This document shows positions 5,107 through 7,051 of a stretch of DNA of 7,051 nt, in pieces (the first letter of the stretch is position 1; every line of letters begins with the position of its first letter). Location: positions 1-7,051 of the forward strand of contig JACQRG010000003.1 of the NCBI GenBank assembly GCA_016206565.1, read 5' to 3'. The notes under the pieces were generated by a model. The model did not search any database. It was not told where the DNA came from and was given only the letters and a program-made list of their open reading frames with translations. The DNA is from Candidatus Omnitrophota bacterium. Its GTDB lineage: Bacteria; Omnitrophota; Gorgyraeia; Aquiviventales; Aquiviventaceae. Both the position numbers and the translations under genes were made by a program.

Positions 5107-7051
5107 GCCTCCTGGCGGCCATCCGGCGCCCCGCCGACCTGCGCGCGCTCTCCCAGGTCCAGCTCAAAGAGCTGGCGCAGGAGATCCGCGAGGAGATTCT
5201 TGCCACGATCTCCTCGCTGGGCGGGCATCTGGCCTCCAGCCTCGGGGCCGTGGAGCTGTGCCTGGCGCTGCACCACGTCTTCGACGCGCCGGACGACCAG
5301 CTCGTCTGGGATATGGGCTACCAGGCCTTCGCCCACAAGCTCATCACGGGCCGGCGCGACCGCTTCCGGACCCTCAAGCAGCTCGGCGGGCTCTCCGGGT
5401 TTTCCAATAAAGATGAAAGCCCCTACGATCTGTTCTCCACCGGCCACGGCGGCACGGCCCTCTCCTCGGCCCTGGGCCTGGCCATGGCCCGCGACCGCGT
5501 CAAGGCCGCGCGGCACGTGGTGGCGATCATCGGCGACGCCAGCCTGGGCGAGGGCATGGCGCTGGAGGCGCTCAACCACATCGGGCATCTCAAGACCAAC
5601 GTGCTGGTCATCCTCAATGACAACCGCATGTCCATCGCCAAGCCGGTCGGAGGCTTGAGCCGCTACCTCAACCGGATCATCACGAATCCCACCTACAACC
5701 GCCTGCACCTGGACCTGGAGCGGTGCGTCAACCGGCTGCCGCACGGCAGCGCCCTGCTGCGCCTGGGGCGCAAGCTCGAGGAGTCGGTCAAGGGGCTGCT
5801 GGTGCCGGGCCAGGTCTTCGAGGAGCTGGGATTCCGCTACATCGGCCCGATTGACGGCCACAACCTGCCGGAGCTCATCTCGACGCTGCGCAACGTCAAG
5901 CGGCTGAAAGGGCCGCTCTTGCTGCACGTCTCCACGCTCAAGGGCAAAGGCTACCGGTTCGCCGAGCAGGACCCGGAGCGGTTCCACAAGATCGAGCCGT
6001 TCGACCTGGAAACCGGCCAGCTGAGAAAAGCGGCTCAGGGTTCTGGGCTCAGGGCTCTGAGCAAAGGCTCTCGACCCCGAACCCTGACCCCCCCCGGCCC
6101 GACCGGGGCGGGCGAACCCCGAACGACGTTCTCTGAAGCATTCAGCGATGAGCTGGTACGATTGGCCGAGACGAACCGGCGCATCATCGCCATCACCGCG
6201 GCCATGCCCGAGGGCACCGGGGTCGCCGCCTTCGCTCGGCGGTTTCCGGACCGCTGCATTGACGTGGGGATGGCCGAGCAGCACGCCGTCGGGCTGGCGG
6301 CGGGCTTGGCCTGCGGCGGCATGCGGCCGGTGTTCGCGGTGTACTCCACCTTCCTGCAGCGCGCGTATGACCAGATCATGCACGAGATGTGCCTGCAGCG
6401 GCTGCCCGTGGTGCTGGCGATTGACCGGGCCAGCCTGGTCGGCGAGGACGGGCCGACGCACCATGGGGTCTTCGACCTCGCCTACTTGCGCACGCTGCCG
6501 AACCTGTGCGTGCTCGCGCCGAAGGACCCGGAGGAATTGCGCGCCATGCTGCAGTGGGCCTTAGAGCAGGACGCGCCGGCGGCGATCCGCTATCCCCGGG
6601 GCGGCATCCTCTGCGGCGAGCCGCTGGGCCGTCCGGCCAAGATCCAGCTCGGCACAGCCGAGCCCTTGCGCCAGGGCAAGGACCTGGCACTCGTCGCATT
6701 GGGCAGCTTGGTGTATCCAGCGCTGCACGTGGCCGAGGTCATGGCGCGCGACGGCATCGAGGCGGCGGTCATCAACGCCCGGTTCGCCAAACCGGTGGAC
6801 GCGGCCATGGTGCAGCAGGCCGCCCAGACCGGCCGCCTCGTCACACTTGAGGAAGCCCAGGTCGCCGGAGGCTTCGGCAGCGCGGTCTCCGAAGCCCTGG
6901 ACGCGGCCGGCCTTTCCGCCACACCGCACCTGCGCATCGGCCTGCCGGATGCGTTCGTGGAGCATGGCAAGCGCGCCCAGCTGCTCACGCGCTGCCGGCT
7001 CGACCCGGAGAGCCTGGTCCGGCGCAACAGCGCGTGGTATCAGGCCCAGGC
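5103..7051 (+). CDS. dxs: 1-deoxy-D-xylulose-5-phosphate synthase with an enlarged inter-domain linker (3' end outside window)
   Basis: The frame is open from ATG 5103 to the window edge (649 codons). The C-terminal GLPDAFVEHG block is followed by about 30 more residues, so the stop is probably only a few codons beyond 7051. Dxs joins pyruvate and glyceraldehyde 3-phosphate with thiamine diphosphate, the first MEP-pathway step. Domain I: SLGGHLASSLG (H42, E. coli H49), WDMGYQAFAHK (Y73 where GHQ is usual), STGHGGT (H115), IGDAS at 143-147 and NDN at 172-174 forming the diphosphate/metal site, GPIDGH (H253). Domain II begins after a long linker at FSEAFSDEL (about 343-351), with ITAAMPEGTG, AEQHAVG (catalytic E392), STFLQRAYDQ and DRASLVGEDGPTHHG (441-455). 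Domain III has TLEEAQVAGGFGSAV. Residues about 310-341 are encoded by a repeat. Start and ispA stop overlap as ATGA, implying translational coupling. Family assignment is secure; the altered motifs leave some doubt about subfamily. Confidence 0.95.
   Translation, partial: MSLLAAIRRPADLRALSQVQLKELAQEIREEILATISSLGGHLASSLGAVELCLALHHVFDAPDDQLVWDMGYQAFAHKLITGRRDRFRTLKQLGGLSGFSNKDESPYDLFSTGHGGTALSSALGLAMARDRVKAARHVVAIIGDASLGEGMALEALNHIGHLKTNVLVILNDNRMSIAKPVGGLSRYLNRIITNPTYNRLHLDLERCVNRLPHGSALLRLGRKLEESVKGLLVPGQVFEELGFRYIGPIDGHNLPELISTLRNVKRLKGPLLLHVSTLKGKGYRFAEQDPERFHKIEPFDLETGQLRKAAQGSGLRALSKGSRPRTLTPPGPTGAGEPRTTFSEAFSDELVRLAETNRRIIAITAAMPEGTGVAAFARRFPDRCIDVGMAEQHAVGLAAGLACGGMRPVFAVYSTFLQRAYDQIMHEMCLQRLPVVLAIDRASLVGEDGPTHHGVFDLAYLRTLPNLCVLAPKDPEELRAMLQWALEQDAPAAIRYPRGGILCGEPLGRPAKIQLGTAEPLRQGKDLALVALGSLVYPALHVAEVMARDGIEAAVINARFAKPVDAAMVQQAAQTGRLVTLEEAQVAGGFGSAVSEALDAAGLSATPHLRIGLPDAFVEHGKRAQLLTRCRLDPESLVRRNSAWYQAQ
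6032..6126 (+). repeat. Heptamer-based palindromic repeat lying in frame inside dxs
   Basis: Four tandem heptamers of the form GGYTCWG occupy 6032-6059 (GGCTCAG, GGTTCTG, GGCTCAG, GGCTCTG). Inverted, degenerate heptamers follow: CTCGACC, CCGAACC, CTGACCC at 6070-6090. The arms include a perfect 9-bp inverted repeat (6035-6043 TCAGGGTTC with 6079-6087 GAACCCTGA), extended inward by a further imperfect stem. A second hairpin follows, CCCCGG 6092-6097 with CCGGGG 6103-6108, and then two more CGAACCC-like heptamers at 6113-6126. A run of eight C lies at 6088-6095. The reading frame stays open throughout. Codon choice here (AGA, AGG, several CGA and TCT) differs from the C/G-ending codons on either side, which supports an inserted origin. 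Confidence 0.8.

Noticed and set aside
6088..6095. Run of eight C in dxs as a frameshift that breaks the gene
   Set aside because: The same frame encodes conserved Dxs motifs on both sides of the run, so the sequence as given is intact; any indel error would have to be compensated nearby.
4935..6464. 509-codon open frame on the minus strand opposite ispA and dxs
   Set aside because: Same reasoning: antisense to well-supported genes, no family motif seen, and composition typical of a GC shadow.

Overview
The window is a high-GC, tightly packed stretch of a bacterial chromosome. All seven protein genes lie on the plus strand and all are recognisable housekeeping genes: the 3' end of 5-formyltetrahydrofolate cyclo-ligase, then rny (RNase Y), ymdB (metallophosphoesterase / cyclic-nucleotide phosphodiesterase family), xseA and xseB (exonuclease VII subunits), ispA (short-chain prenyl diphosphate synthase) and dxs (DXP synthase), which runs off the right edge close to its natural C-terminus. 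No tRNA, rRNA, CRISPR array, transposase or phage gene is visible. The gene pairs are classic bacterial ones: rny-ymdB are neighbours in Firmicutes and elsewhere, and xseA-xseB-ispA-dxs is a widespread order. High GC, RNase Y and DXS motif variants unlike the E. coli form suggest an uncultured high-GC lineage (for example an Omnitrophota/PVC-like bacterium). That placement is a low-confidence inference.

Layout: 1-282 folate gene end; 283-333 a short gap with a GC-rich hairpin and a good Shine-Dalgarno for rny; 334-1884 rny; 1885-1959 a gap almost filled by a heptamer inverted repeat; 1960-2769 ymdB; then overlapping genes from 2738 onward: xseA overlaps ymdB by 32 nt, xseB overlaps xseA by 17 nt, ispA overlaps xseB by up to 44 nt, and dxs overlaps ispA by 4 nt (ATGA). 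The last five genes are therefore probably one translationally coupled transcript. RNase Y and YmdB belong to RNA turnover and signalling, XseA/XseB form the single-strand DNA exonuclease VII, and Dxs and IspA are the first step of the MEP isoprenoid pathway and the prenyl-chain elongation step.

The unusual content is not a new gene system but repeat-like sequence inserted among and inside these genes. A 4+4 heptamer inverted repeat (1888-1950) separates rny from ymdB. A different heptamer inverted repeat (6032-6126) lies in frame inside dxs, lengthening the linker between its two first domains by about 26 residues compared with E. coli. A third short repeat (3993-4022) encodes part of a non-conserved C-terminal tail of XseA. 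The first two share no sequence but share a 7-bp period and inverted architecture. Dxs also carries motif substitutions around the thiamine diphosphate site, and IspA has a shortened region after its second Asp-rich motif. I see no evidence of an undescribed multi-gene system.
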